Below, one piece after another: positions 35,047-43,056 of a DNA stretch of 64,000 bases (positions within the stretch are counted from its first letter, which is position 1; every line of letters begins with the position of its first letter). A model generated the notes under the pieces. It made no database searches. It worked only from the letters and a program-made list of their open reading frames with translations, and had not been told where the DNA came from. The stretch lies in assembly GCF_031453555.1 (NCBI RefSeq), contig NZ_JAVIZM010000001.1:502001-566000 (forward strand), written 5' to 3'. The DNA is from Bacillus sp. SLBN-46 (GTDB taxonomy: Bacteria > Bacillota > Bacilli > Bacillales > Cytobacillaceae). Position numbers and translations under genes: made by a program.

Positions 35047-35523
35047 ATGGCACAGACTAAAACTAACGCAATGCGCATACTGGATGCGAAAAAAATCGAA
35101 TATAACATGCTTACATACGATAATAAAGACGGAAAAATTGATGGAATTTCTGTAGCGAGAAAAATTGGTCGAGAGCCAAAGGAAGTCTATAAGACACTTG
35201 TGGCACAAGGACCAAGCAAACATATTTATGTATTCGTCATTCCCGTTGCCGAGGAATTGGATTTGAAAAAGGCAGCAAGAGCGGCGGGTGAAAAAAGCAT
35301 GGAGATGCTCCCTGTAAAGGATATTCAAAAATGGACAGGCTATATCCGTGGTGGCTGCTCCCCTATCGGAATGAAAAAAGAATACAAGACCTTTTTGGAC
35401 GAAAGCTGCAGCGATTTGCCTGAGATGGTGGTCAGCGCAGGCAAGATTGGCGTTCAAATAGTACTGGAGCCTAGTGTATTAAAAGAAGTAACAAAGGCAG
35501 AAATTATGGACATTATTAAATGA
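35047..35523 (+). CDS. ybaK: Cys-tRNA(Pro)/Cys-tRNA(Cys) deacylase YbaK
   Basis: A 158-residue trans-editing enzyme that clears Cys mischarged on tRNA-Pro. Seen: NAMRILDAKKIEYN at the N-terminus, the catalytic-lysine region EVYKTLVAQG, FVIPVAEELDLKKAARAAGEKS and the GYIRGGCSPIGMKK loop, all typical of YbaK/EbsC. Length fits the family (about 155-160). Monocistronic; the start follows GAGGATGA. Confidence 0.93.
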   Translation: MAQTKTNAMRILDAKKIEYNMLTYDNKDGKIDGISVARKIGREPKEVYKTLVAQGPSKHIYVFVIPVAEELDLKKAARAAGEKSMEMLPVKDIQKWTGYIRGGCSPIGMKKEYKTFLDESCSDLPEMVVSAGKIGVQIVLEPSVLKEVTKAEIMDIIK

Positions 35524-35552
35524 GAAATAAATGAATTTTTCCATGGGCACTC

Positions 35553-35579
35553 ACCTATAACCCAGAAGCGCATATGATA
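35553..35579 (+). promoter_or_regulatory. Possible SigK-type sporulation promoter
   Basis: AC, then 16 bases, then CATATGATA fits the mother-cell SigK pattern AC-N16-CATANNNTA. It lies 93 bases before the P-loop gene at 35672. Short consensus, so chance occurrence is possible. Confidence 0.3.
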
Positions 35580-35671
35580 GGGTGTAAATATCTCACCTAA
35601 TAACTGGCCATTAAATATGACTAGAGGATAAAAGAGGCGCAGTTGAGTAGCGTAAAAGGGAGTGTTGATGA

Positions 35672-36775
35672 ATGGCAGGGAAAATTAGAAATTATTTTGC
35701 TGGCGGGAACACAGCCAGAGGTTTCCATAACCTTTACGATTCCAATCTTCAAGGACTAGATCGGTTGTTTATTTTAAAAGGCGGTCCAGGGACAGGTAAA
35801 TCTTCATTGATGAAAAAAGTAGGAAACGAATGGGTGGAACAAGGCTATGATGTGGAGTTTTTACATTGTTCCTCTGATAATAATTCCATTGATGGCGTGC
35901 TCATTCCAGCGTTGAAGGTCGGGATCGTTGATGGAACCGCACCGCATGTCATTGAGCCGAATGCACCTGGAGCAGTGGAAGAATATATCAATCTGGGTGA
36001 AGCCTGGAATGCCCGTGCTCTTAGTGTGCAAAAATATGTGATTCAAAAGCTCACTAGACAGATAAGCCAGTCCTTTCAAAAGGCCTACGCAACATTTAAG
36101 GAAGCATTAGAAATTCATGATGATTGGGAAAAAATTTATATTAATAGTATGGATTTTAAAAAGGCTGATCAATTAACAAAAAAATTAATTGACACCTTCT
36201 TTGGAAAAATGAGATTGAATAAAACGCCTGATGTCCGTCATCGATTCTTAGGTGCAGCCACACCTAAAGGCGCCGTTGATTTCGTTCCGAACTTAACAGA
36301 AGAGATTCCTAAACGCTACTTTATTAAAGGGCGCCCTGGTTCCGGGAAATCAACGATGTTGAAAAAACTAGCGGCGGCGGCCGAAGAGCGCGGTGTGGAT
36401 GTAGAGATTTATCACTGCGGCTTTGATCCAAATAGCCTCGATATGTGTATTTTTAGAGAGCTCGGCATCGCTATTTTTGATAGTACGGCTCCACATGAAT
36501 ACTTTCCGAGCCGTGATGGCGACGAAATCCTCGACATGTATGAACTTTTGATTGAACCGGGAACAGACGAAATTTTTGCTGATTTTATCAGCAAAATTTC
36601 TGCCAAATACAAAAATAAAATGACTGAGGCGACCAGCTATCTCGCTAAAGCAAAAGAGCTGCACGATGAGCTTGAAGAAATTTATGTAGCTGCGATGGAC
36701 TTCTCGGTAGTTGAGAAAATTCAAAATAAAATTGCTGAGGAAATAAAAGATTTAGCGTCTTCTACCGTTCTATAA
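35672..36775 (+). CDS. Internally duplicated P-loop ATPase-like protein (PRK06851 type)
   Basis: A 367-residue soluble protein made of two similar halves. Each opens with a nucleotide-binding loop (LKGGPGTGKSSLMKK near residue 32; IKGRPGSGKSTMLKK near 215), continues with VEFLHCSSDNNSIDG or VEIYHCGFDPNSLD, then GIVDGTAPH or AIFDSTAPH, and ends in a long helical arm with DWEKIYINSMDF or ELEEIYVAAMDF. The pattern belongs to a Firmicute family of unknown function that I know only as PRK06851. No helicase or kinase motif beyond the P-loops is obvious. It is monocistronic behind AAAGGGAGTG, possibly expressed during sporulation. Confidence 0.82.
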   Translation: MAGKIRNYFAGGNTARGFHNLYDSNLQGLDRLFILKGGPGTGKSSLMKKVGNEWVEQGYDVEFLHCSSDNNSIDGVLIPALKVGIVDGTAPHVIEPNAPGAVEEYINLGEAWNARALSVQKYVIQKLTRQISQSFQKAYATFKEALEIHDDWEKIYINSMDFKKADQLTKKLIDTFFGKMRLNKTPDVRHRFLGAATPKGAVDFVPNLTEEIPKRYFIKGRPGSGKSTMLKKLAAAAEERGVDVEIYHCGFDPNSLDMCIFRELGIAIFDSTAPHEYFPSRDGDEILDMYELLIEPGTDEIFADFISKISAKYKNKMTEATSYLAKAKELHDELEEIYVAAMDFSVVEKIQNKIAEEIKDLASSTVL

Positions 36776-36783
36776 TAATGTTC

Positions 36784-36829
36784 AAGGGGTCAAACCACAC
36801 TATATTAGTGGGGTCTGACCCCTTTTCCT
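36784..36829. terminator. GGGGTCTGACCCC-type hairpin between convergent genes
   Basis: Arms AAGGGGTCAAACCACAC and GTGGGGTCTGACCCCTT pair at 15 of 17 positions around an 8-base loop, followed by TTTT. The core is the same GGGGTCTGACCCC unit found in the large hairpin at 54157-54286. Confidence 0.75.
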
Positions 36830-36831
36830 GT

Positions 36832-36981
36832 TTATTTCTTTTGTTTCTTCTTTTGCGTATGATTGTTTTTATTGCCCTTACTGTTATCGCCACTTACAAA
36901 TTCAGTCGCAAACTCTGCTTCTGCATGTCCTGCTTGAGGAGAATTTTGATTGTTGCTGCCTTTGTTGTATTTCTTAGTCAT
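36832..36981 (-). CDS. Small basic Asn/Gly/Lys-rich protein, possibly a spore protein
   Basis: A 49-codon gene with an AAGGAGGGATG ribosome binding site. It opens MTKKYNKGSNNQNSPQAG, has HAEAEFATEFVSGD in the middle and a lysine-rich tail. The AEFATEF segment recalls gamma-type small acid-soluble spore proteins, and the composition fits other minor spore proteins, but the gamma-type repeat is not complete. Convergent with the P-loop gene and divergent from the AlkD-like gene. Too short for a firm call. Confidence 0.6.
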   Translation of the reverse strand: MTKKYNKGSNNQNSPQAGHAEAEFATEFVSGDNSKGNKNNHTQKKKQKK

Positions 36982-37089
36982 GGTTCATCCCTCCTTGTTA
37001 GTTGTAGTTTGCTGTTTGGGTGTGTTTTCATGCTAATAAATAAAGGGTAAACTTGAAGAAAGTGGAAATTTTGTAAAGGAGGCATTTCT

Positions 37090-37758
37090 TTGTCAGCCAA
37101 AACTGAGTTTTTAACCAAGCTATTCGAATCGAACCGCAACGAAAAAGAGGCGGGGCCGATGACGAAGTATATGAAGAATCATTTCCCCTTTTTAGGAATT
37201 AAGTCGCCGGTTAGGAAGGAATTAGAAAAGGAATTTTTTAAAGAAACAGGAATGTTGAAAGAGCCATTCGATCAAGAATTTATTATAGAGCTTTGGGAAA
37301 TGGATGAAAGAGAATATCAATATATGGCCTTAACATATTTGGAAAAGTCGTTGAAAAAACTACAGAAAGAGCATTTAGCCTTAATGAAAAGATTAGTATT
37401 GGAGAAATCCTGGTGGGATACGGTGGATGCAATTGCGGCTAAGCCGGTGGGGAAAATAGCAGAAAAGTTTCCGGAAGTAATCGAGGAAACGATTGACGGC
37501 TGGGCAGAGCATGACAATATGTGGTTGCGACGAACTGCGATCCTTTTTCAATTAAAATATAAACAGAAAACCGATGAAGAGCGGCTGTATCGATACATAA
37601 AGAGCAATTCTGACAGTAAGGAATTTTTTATCCAAAAGGCCATTGGCTGGGCGCTTAGGGAATACTCCAAAACCAATCCGTCCTCGGTGAAGCAGTTTAT
37701 CAATGAAAACAGTCTTGCCCCGTTAAGCGTAAGGGAAGGGAGCAAATATGTAGACTGA
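37090..37758 (+). CDS. DNA alkylation repair protein, AlkD-like HEAT-repeat glycosylase
   Basis: A 222-residue all-helical protein starting at TTG behind AAAGGAGG. The N-terminal MTKYMKNHFPFLGIKSPVRKEL, the RLVLEKSWWDTVDAIAAKPVG block (with the Trp-Asp pair used by AlkD to capture cationic lesions) and the ending AIGWALREYSKTNP are typical of the AlkC/AlkD superfamily. Those enzymes excise positively charged alkylated bases such as 7-methylguanine. Single gene, no visible damage-response box. Confidence 0.88.
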   Translation: MSAKTEFLTKLFESNRNEKEAGPMTKYMKNHFPFLGIKSPVRKELEKEFFKETGMLKEPFDQEFIIELWEMDEREYQYMALTYLEKSLKKLQKEHLALMKRLVLEKSWWDTVDAIAAKPVGKIAEKFPEVIEETIDGWAEHDNMWLRRTAILFQLKYKQKTDEERLYRYIKSNSDSKEFFIQKAIGWALREYSKTNPSSVKQFINENSLAPLSVREGSKYVD

Positions 37759-37831
37759 GCATTAAAAACGATTCGGTGTAACTATTCATGTTAGAATGGG
37801 CATTATGAAAAATTTTGGAAGGTGGGACAGC

Positions 37832-38686
37832 ATGATTAAATGTATTGCATCAGACATGGATGGAACATTATTGAATTCCACACAAACAATCAGTGAAGAA
37901 AATAAAAAAGCGATTCTAAAAGCACAGGCACAAGGAATTGAATTTGTTGTGGCAACGGGCAGGTCTTATCAGGAGGCAACCTATGTATTAGCTGAAGCGG
38001 GTTTAAAATGCCCGGTGATTGGTGTGAATGGTGCAGAGGTACGCTCGAAGGACGGTGAAGTTCTTGTTGCGACTCCAATCAGTAAAGAGCTGGCTAGAAG
38101 GGTGGCAGCTAAGCTGGTTGAAAAAGACGTGTATTTCGAAGTGTATACCGACAAGGGAGCCTATACGATTGATGCGGATAAGGCAGTCTCCATTCTAGTC
38201 GACATCGTTGTCAGTGCGAATCCAGAGGCAAATGTCCACGAGATTGTGGAGGCAGCGGGGGCAAGGATACAAGATGGCTTAATTCATACCATTGAAGATT
38301 ATGAGGTTCTATTTGCCAGTAATGACTATCAAATCTATAAATTTCTAGCATTTGATTTTGACGCAGACAAATTAGAAACAGCTAATCAATCTCTTGCTGA
38401 GTTGGACGACCTGGCTGTATCCACTTCAGGTCATGAGAATTTGGAAATTACCAATAAGAATGCTCAAAAGGGCATTGCGCTTGCATCTTTTGTAAAAGCA
38501 AAGGGAATCGAGCTATCTGAGACGATGGCAATTGGTGATAACTTTAATGATGTCTCGATGTTTGAAGCAGCAGGAAGATCGGTTGCGATGGGAAATGCTG
38601 GCTCATATATAAAGTCCTTGTGTGATGCGGTGACAGCTTCCAACAACGAGCATGGTGTGGCCAAGGCTATTCTCGAGGTTTTATAG
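37832..38686 (+). CDS. Cof-type HAD phosphatase
   Basis: A 284-residue cytoplasmic phosphatase of HAD subfamily IIB. Motif I is DMDGTLLNST, motif II VVATGRS, motif III Lys in the NKNAQKG region and motif IV GDNFNDVSMFEAAG. A Cof-type cap lies between residues about 85 and 185. The start at 37832 is chosen because GGAAGGTGG precedes it. Family members hydrolyse sugar phosphates, FMN or PLP with low specificity; the real substrate is unknown. Confidence 0.9.
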   Translation: MIKCIASDMDGTLLNSTQTISEENKKAILKAQAQGIEFVVATGRSYQEATYVLAEAGLKCPVIGVNGAEVRSKDGEVLVATPISKELARRVAAKLVEKDVYFEVYTDKGAYTIDADKAVSILVDIVVSANPEANVHEIVEAAGARIQDGLIHTIEDYEVLFASNDYQIYKFLAFDFDADKLETANQSLAELDDLAVSTSGHENLEITNKNAQKGIALASFVKAKGIELSETMAIGDNFNDVSMFEAAGRSVAMGNAGSYIKSLCDAVTASNNEHGVAKAILEVL

Positions 38687-38694
38687 GAAAGAGA

Positions 38695-38730
38695 GGCACC
38701 ATGTGAAATTTTCACATGGTGCCTGACACC
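38695..38730. terminator. GGTGCCTGACACC-family palindrome between convergent genes
   Basis: GGCACCATGTGAAA and its complement TTTCACATGGTGCC form a near loop-free stem; the right side continues into TGACACC, while the matching left part is missing, so this copy is truncated relative to 32291-32340. It starts 9 bases after the HAD gene and ends on the stop codon of the convergent lipoprotein gene at 38731. Confidence 0.75.
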
Positions 38731-39633
38731 CTACAAAATCTCAATCTTCAAGGAGTTGACTTGCGAGACGAGGAGTTCTTCGTATTGTTTTTGGGCTTGG
38801 AAATAGACTTCCTGCTCGCCGAAGGTTGGGTTTTCCTTTTTGACCTTTGCAATCAGGTCTTTTTGGACCTTTTGCGCAAGAACAATCATCTCGTATTGCT
38901 GTTTTTCAGTCGTCCAGAACTTCTCTTTACCATATTCGGTAATTAACCTTTTAGCAGAATCATACTGGTTATACTGTTCGCGAGCCTTACCCAAGGCCGC
39001 ATCCACTTCGGCTGCCGTTGCCTGATGACCTTTTTCGTTCGCAAGCATCGCCATTGAGCGGAGTCGGATAATTTGTGTTAAAACTTGATTCTTATTGTTA
39101 TTTACTTTCTCCTGCGATTCTAAGTAGGTTAATTCTTCCTCTAATTGCTTACCTGTGTATTTCTTCTTCGCTGCCTCACGGTTGATTTCCAGCTGCAATT
39201 GATTAATGAATTGATAGAAGGCTACATCCTCATTCGTAACCCATTCTCCGTTGATTTTGGCTACTCCCTTAGGCTTCGTCACGGTAATGTCGATAACCTT
39301 TTCTGACGTTTTCCCATCTTTTTCTAACGTAAACGCTGCTTCATATTTGCCGCCCATAGGTAGATTCACTTTACCAGAGTACGTACCATTTTTGCCTTCC
39401 GCAAACGTTACGTCGTACGAACCGTGATCCATATTGGTCATCGATAATTGCGCGGAAACCTCCAGTCCTTTGACCGCTTTCTTGTTGTCCGTTACCTTTA
39501 TTTCAAACGGCAGAGCGGTATCCTTTTGATAGTAAAGCTCCTTGGTCACATCGATCTTATAATCAGGGCCACTGCTGCAGCCGGTTATTAAACTGAGCAG
39601 CAGAAGTAAGACGAGCATGGTTCGTGTCTTCAT
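38731..39633 (-). CDS. Lipoprotein with YtkA/FixH-like domain and SurA/PrsA-like helical part, end of nos cluster
   Basis: A 300-residue lipoprotein: signal peptide with lipobox ITGCSS (Cys about 19). Residues about 30-120 form an immunoglobulin-like domain of the YtkA/FixH type (SAQLSMTNMDHGSYDVTF, YSGKVNLPMGGKYEAAFTL), where Met and His residues of the MTNMDHG stretch could bind copper. Residues about 125-300 are helical with INGEWVTNEDVAFYQFINQL, resembling the N-terminal chaperone part of SurA/PrsA but without a parvulin domain. Its start overlaps the nosF stop by 4 bases (ATGA). No NosL-like protein is seen in the cluster. Inference: copper delivery or folding factor for NosZ. Confidence 0.78.
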   Translation of the reverse strand: MKTRTMLVLLLLLSLITGCSSGPDYKIDVTKELYYQKDTALPFEIKVTDNKKAVKGLEVSAQLSMTNMDHGSYDVTFAEGKNGTYSGKVNLPMGGKYEAAFTLEKDGKTSEKVIDITVTKPKGVAKINGEWVTNEDVAFYQFINQLQLEINREAAKKKYTGKQLEEELTYLESQEKVNNNKNQVLTQIIRLRSMAMLANEKGHQATAAEVDAALGKAREQYNQYDSAKRLITEYGKEKFWTTEKQQYEMIVLAQKVQKDLIAKVKKENPTFGEQEVYFQAQKQYEELLVSQVNSLKIEIL

Positions 39634-40307
39634 GAGACGATTCCTCCTAGGTTATGAGTGTTTAAAAATTCCTCTACTGTATACTTTTCCATTTTTCCAT
39701 CATTTAAATAAGCCACATGAGTACATACCTGCTTAATTTCATCCAAATGGTGAGAGGAGAGCAAAATGGTTTTATCTTGAAGAGAGCCTAACACCTCTAA
39801 GATTTCCTTTCGCCCCATGGGATCAATGCCACTTGTCGGTTCATCTAGAATCAGAATAGATGAATCTTGATACAAGGTAATCGCGAGGCCAAGGCGCTGC
39901 AGCATTCCCTTGGAATATTTCTTTACCTGAACATCGCGGTCGTCCCACAGCCTCACGGCGGTCAACACCTGTTGAATACGCTCCGCATCCTCTTGTTTAA
40001 ACACTGCTTCTGCGAAAAAGGTCATATTCTCAAGACCTGTCAGCATGGGATAGAGCATAAATTTTTCCGGTAAGTAAGCAATGGCCTTTTTCCATTCGTT
40101 ATTTTTCTTCGTCACTTCAACTCCATTAATGGCAATCGTCCCTTTCTTAACGGGTAAGAGCCCTAGAAGGCTATTGATAAAGGTGGATTTACCGGCCCCA
40201 TTGCGGCCGACAAGGGCACAGATCTCATTTTTCTGTATCTCAACGGTAACTGCATCTAATACAAGCTTTTTCCCGAAGGATTGGTTTAAATTTGATACTT
40301 TAATCAT
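39630..40307 (-). CDS. nosF: NosF, ABC transporter ATPase for nitrous oxide reductase maturation
   Basis: A 225-residue ATPase: Walker A GRNGAGKST, signature YSKGMLQRLGLAI, Walker B ILILDEPTSGIDPMG and switch LSSHHL. It sits between nosY and the lipoprotein gene with ATGA overlaps on both sides. NosF with NosY and NosD forms the NosDFY complex that supplies what is needed to assemble the CuZ cluster of NosZ outside the cell membrane. Start behind GGAGGGG. Confidence 0.92.
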   Translation of the reverse strand: MIKVSNLNQSFGKKLVLDAVTVEIQKNEICALVGRNGAGKSTFINSLLGLLPVKKGTIAINGVEVTKKNNEWKKAIAYLPEKFMLYPMLTGLENMTFFAEAVFKQEDAERIQQVLTAVRLWDDRDVQVKKYSKGMLQRLGLAITLYQDSSILILDEPTSGIDPMGRKEILEVLGSLQDKTILLSSHHLDEIKQVCTHVAYLNDGKMEKYTVEEFLNTHNLGGIVS

Positions 40308-41101
40308 TCATACCCCTCCTTTCTGTTGAACATAATGGCAGTTGAGTAGGAAATCATAAGCCAAAACGCTAAATTTCCCAATAAAAAGAATACGGGCTTC
40401 GTCCACATAAAGGCCTGCAGGAGTCGTGACATATGGCCGAAGGAATACACGCCCATCCCCGTCTCGAGGAACATCCTCACTGCCTGTAATGGATTTAAAA
40501 AGTAGGCGGATGAAAAGAGTTTTACATTTTCATGGGTCACGTCAGGTAAAAATGAGAGCAAGATAAAGTCATGTAAAAAGAAGAAGTAAAACCAGACGAA
40601 AATGGTATAACCGATAATCTGCATCCGCGAACGGCTGAAGCTGCCAATGGCTGCACCCATTTGTAAAAATACTAAGGCTAAGCAGATAATAGCTACTACA
40701 AAGATAAGATAGCCCTTCATATCAAGTTGAAAATTAAACTTTAACAATAGTAAATATAAGAAAAACCAAGCTAGAAGCGGGACTAAAACCACGGTATACA
40801 GTCCCAGACTTTTTTTAACGAAGAAGGTAGAAAAATTGTCTTTCTTCGTTAGTAACATGATTAACGTTTTTTGTTCCTTTTCCTGAAAAATGGAGAAGGC
40901 CCCGATGAATAAGCAAAGGATCGGGATAAAGTAAATAATCGTATCAAATAGATTGATTAAGAGAACATAAAAGCCTTTATCAAATGAAAGGACAGAGGAA
41001 CGAAACAAGATACTGATTGAAATGAGAACGATGATACTTAAGGATAGCCATAGTCCTTTTCCTCTTATATTTTCCTTCCATTCCTTCCAAATGTAATGCA
41101 T
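40304..41101 (-). CDS. nosY: NosY, ABC-2 type permease for nitrous oxide reductase maturation
   Basis: A 265-residue membrane protein with about six segments and the ABC-2 loop FSIFQEKEQKTLIMLLTKK. The N-terminal MHYIWKEWKENIRGKGLW is typical of NosY. It overlaps the nosD 3' end by 37 bases and nosF by 4, giving tight coupling. Assignment as NosY rests on position between nosD and nosF. Confidence 0.9.
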   Translation of the reverse strand: MHYIWKEWKENIRGKGLWLSLSIIVLISISILFRSSVLSFDKGFYVLLINLFDTIIYFIPILCLFIGAFSIFQEKEQKTLIMLLTKKDNFSTFFVKKSLGLYTVVLVPLLAWFFLYLLLLKFNFQLDMKGYLIFVVAIICLALVFLQMGAAIGSFSRSRMQIIGYTIFVWFYFFFLHDFILLSFLPDVTHENVKLFSSAYFLNPLQAVRMFLETGMGVYSFGHMSRLLQAFMWTKPVFFLLGNLAFWLMISYSTAIMFNRKEGYE

Positions 41102-42408
41102 AGTAAATGTCTCCCTTTTAGTAAAATGAAAACCACCAATAGCAGGCCGATAACGGCGAGAAGAAAAGGTAAATGACTGCTTTTTTCAGCTGCTAACGGA
41201 TGTGGGTCCGTAAACATGACTTCGTCGTCCGTCAAAGTGGCATTAATTTTTTCATAGATTTTGATGGCTGGGCTTTTTAAAAATAAAAAGGTTAATTCCT
41301 GGTCCTCAATCAGCTGATGGAGAGAAGAGTGATAGGTTACCCCAAAGTCACCGATGCCGTTTTGGTTTAAGTCAGTAAGTGGAAAAGCGGTTCCCCAATC
41401 ATTTCCCTTTCCGTCTTTGCTCCACGTATTGTTGCCGCCTGTTCCCCCTAGGGTGACCGCAGGAATGGTATTTTCTGAGATTCGGTTTAGGGTGAACGTT
41501 TGGTCATTGGAACTGGCCCAAAGTTCAATCCCAATCTGGTTTTGAATGACTCGGTTTCCTTTAATGATGTTTCTTGTTGCCTGGTCAATATACATGCCGC
41601 GTTGGTTCATGTAAAACGTGTTATGAGCTATATAATTATCATTGGCTTGCAGAAGTAATAAGCCAAACGATTGGTTTCCATAGTTAACGATAAATTGATT
41701 ATCTTCTAGTTTCAGATGGTTCGAGTTCATGATGGCCGCACCGCCAGTATTCATCGTAAAAATATTTTTTTTGAAGATATTATCATCGGAATACATGTAA
41801 TGCAGGCCGTACCGTGTGTTGCTAATGTTATTTTCATAGCTGTGATTATTGTTGGCATATTCGAAGAACATCCCGTCACGGGTGCCTTCAATCGTGTTTT
41901 TCTCTAAGAGATTATCGTTAGCGTAATAAACATGCAGGCCGTTTCCTTGAGCAGCGATCTCGCCTTTGCCCAGGCCTTTAATATCGTTATAGCGGATTTT
42001 ATTGTGGTGAGCCTGGCTCAGATAAATCCCGTGAAAGGAATGGCGGATTTGGATATGCTCCACGATATTGTTGTCGGTATAAACCTTAATGGCCGCATAT
42101 TCTTCACTCGAATTTCGGTTCATACTTCCATGTGTCACGGTTAGATGGCTTAACTGGACATGAGGAGCCTTAATGGAAATGACGTTTCCCGTTCCGTCTC
42201 CTTTAATCACGGTATTTTTAACCCCAATGATGGTCAATGGTTTGGTAATGACGATATTGCCCTCATAGGTTTTATTTTCAAGCTTCAAAACCGCCCCCTC
42301 TTTCAAGCTGTCGATGATTGCTTGCAAATTTTCGGCCGCCATATTTTTTTCTGGTTTTATCAGGATAAAAAGAAAAAAAACTAGAGATAGGAGCGTTAAT
42401 TTTTTCAT
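41065..42408 (-). CDS. nosD: NosD, exported copper-site maturation protein
   Basis: A 447-residue exported right-handed beta-helix protein. Signal peptide at the N-terminus (MKKLTLLSLVFFLFILI), then many parallel-helix repeats in the style of NNIVEHIQIRHSFHGIYLSQ and DDNIFKKNIFTMNTGGAAIM. A C-terminal membrane anchor (FLLAVIGLLLVVFILLKG) is followed by a short basic tail. The start at 42408 follows AAGGATCG and produces a clean signal peptide; the upstream 25 codons are an overlap with the previous gene. NosD acts outside with NosF and NosY on the CuZ site of NosZ. Confidence 0.93.
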   Translation of the reverse strand: MKKLTLLSLVFFLFILIKPEKNMAAENLQAIIDSLKEGAVLKLENKTYEGNIVITKPLTIIGVKNTVIKGDGTGNVISIKAPHVQLSHLTVTHGSMNRNSSEEYAAIKVYTDNNIVEHIQIRHSFHGIYLSQAHHNKIRYNDIKGLGKGEIAAQGNGLHVYYANDNLLEKNTIEGTRDGMFFEYANNNHSYENNISNTRYGLHYMYSDDNIFKKNIFTMNTGGAAIMNSNHLKLEDNQFIVNYGNQSFGLLLLQANDNYIAHNTFYMNQRGMYIDQATRNIIKGNRVIQNQIGIELWASSNDQTFTLNRISENTIPAVTLGGTGGNNTWSKDGKGNDWGTAFPLTDLNQNGIGDFGVTYHSSLHQLIEDQELTFLFLKSPAIKIYEKINATLTDDEVMFTDPHPLAAEKSSHLPFLLAVIGLLLVVFILLKGRHLLCITFGRNGRKI

Positions 42409-42409
42409 T

Positions 42410-42979
42410 TTACTTTCGATCCTTCCATAACGGAATGAGTAAGAGAATAAAAGCCGCAATGACCAAATACGTTCCCAAGCCAAGTAGGCTGGTCGTCTGG
42501 AAGTTTGCGATGGTGTTATGCCCTAAAATAGGTGGCACAAACGGATCAATTTTTATCGGTGCTTCAGGACTTAGGTTGGTACCGAATTTTTTCAAGGCAG
42601 CATGCAGGTCGATGACCCCAAGTGCACCGCCGATGACGAATATGCTAATCAATCCATAGAGGACAGATTTTTTTCGTAGCAACGCTGTTAATAGAGTAAG
42701 AGCTGCTAAACCAACGATTAGATAGGGTAAATAGGATAATTCTGGGAAGTTTTTCTCACTAAAGTTCGCCATACCGATATAGTGGTTTAATCCATTAACA
42801 ATATCAATTTGCCCTTCCAGTTTGTTGGGATAGACGATAATATTTAGTCCTTCTGGATATTGAGGTGCAATGAACACCATCTTCCACCATGGGAAAAATA
42901 ATGAGACGGCAATCAATATAGCGGAAACACCTAATAGTAAAGCAGATACCAAGGATAATTTTTTACTACTACCAATCAA
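42410..42979 (-). CDS. NosB-like membrane protein of the nos cluster
   Basis: A protein of about 189 residues with four hydrophobic segments (starting LSLVSALLLGVSAILIAVSLFF; YLPYLIVGLAALTLLTALL; VLYGLISIFVIGGALGVI; SLLGLGTYLVIAAFILLLIPLW). Its place directly between nosZ and nosD, on the same strand, matches the transmembrane NosB of clade II nos clusters. The TTG at 42979 has AGGAGTGG 5-7 bases upstream; an earlier TTG at 43030 lies inside the intergenic hairpin and is less likely. Function is not established; roles in electron transfer or NosZ maturation are proposed for the family. Confidence 0.72.
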   Translation of the reverse strand: MIGSSKKLSLVSALLLGVSAILIAVSLFFPWWKMVFIAPQYPEGLNIIVYPNKLEGQIDIVNGLNHYIGMANFSEKNFPELSYLPYLIVGLAALTLLTALLRKKSVLYGLISIFVIGGALGVIDLHAALKKFGTNLSPEAPIKIDPFVPPILGHNTIANFQTTSLLGLGTYLVIAAFILLLIPLWKDRK

Positions 42980-43021
42980 GTTAACCACTCCTAATATAGT
43001 GATAATTAGATAAAAGGAGGA

Positions 43022-43047
43022 GGGTATCAATGCAGAAATTGATACCC
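43022..43047 (-). promoter_or_regulatory. Intercistronic hairpin between nosZ and nosB-like gene
   Basis: Perfect 10-bp stem GGGTATCAAT / ATTGATACCC with a 6-base loop just after the nosZ stop. On the minus strand it is followed by a C/T-rich run rather than pure T. It probably stabilises the nosC-nosZ message or lets only part of the transcripts continue. Confidence 0.6.
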
Positions 43048-43056
43048 ATCTTCCAC

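Noticed and set aside
42409..42483. Upstream 25-codon extension of NosD
   Set aside because: It would add charged residues before a clean signal peptide and is read in another frame within the NosB-like gene.
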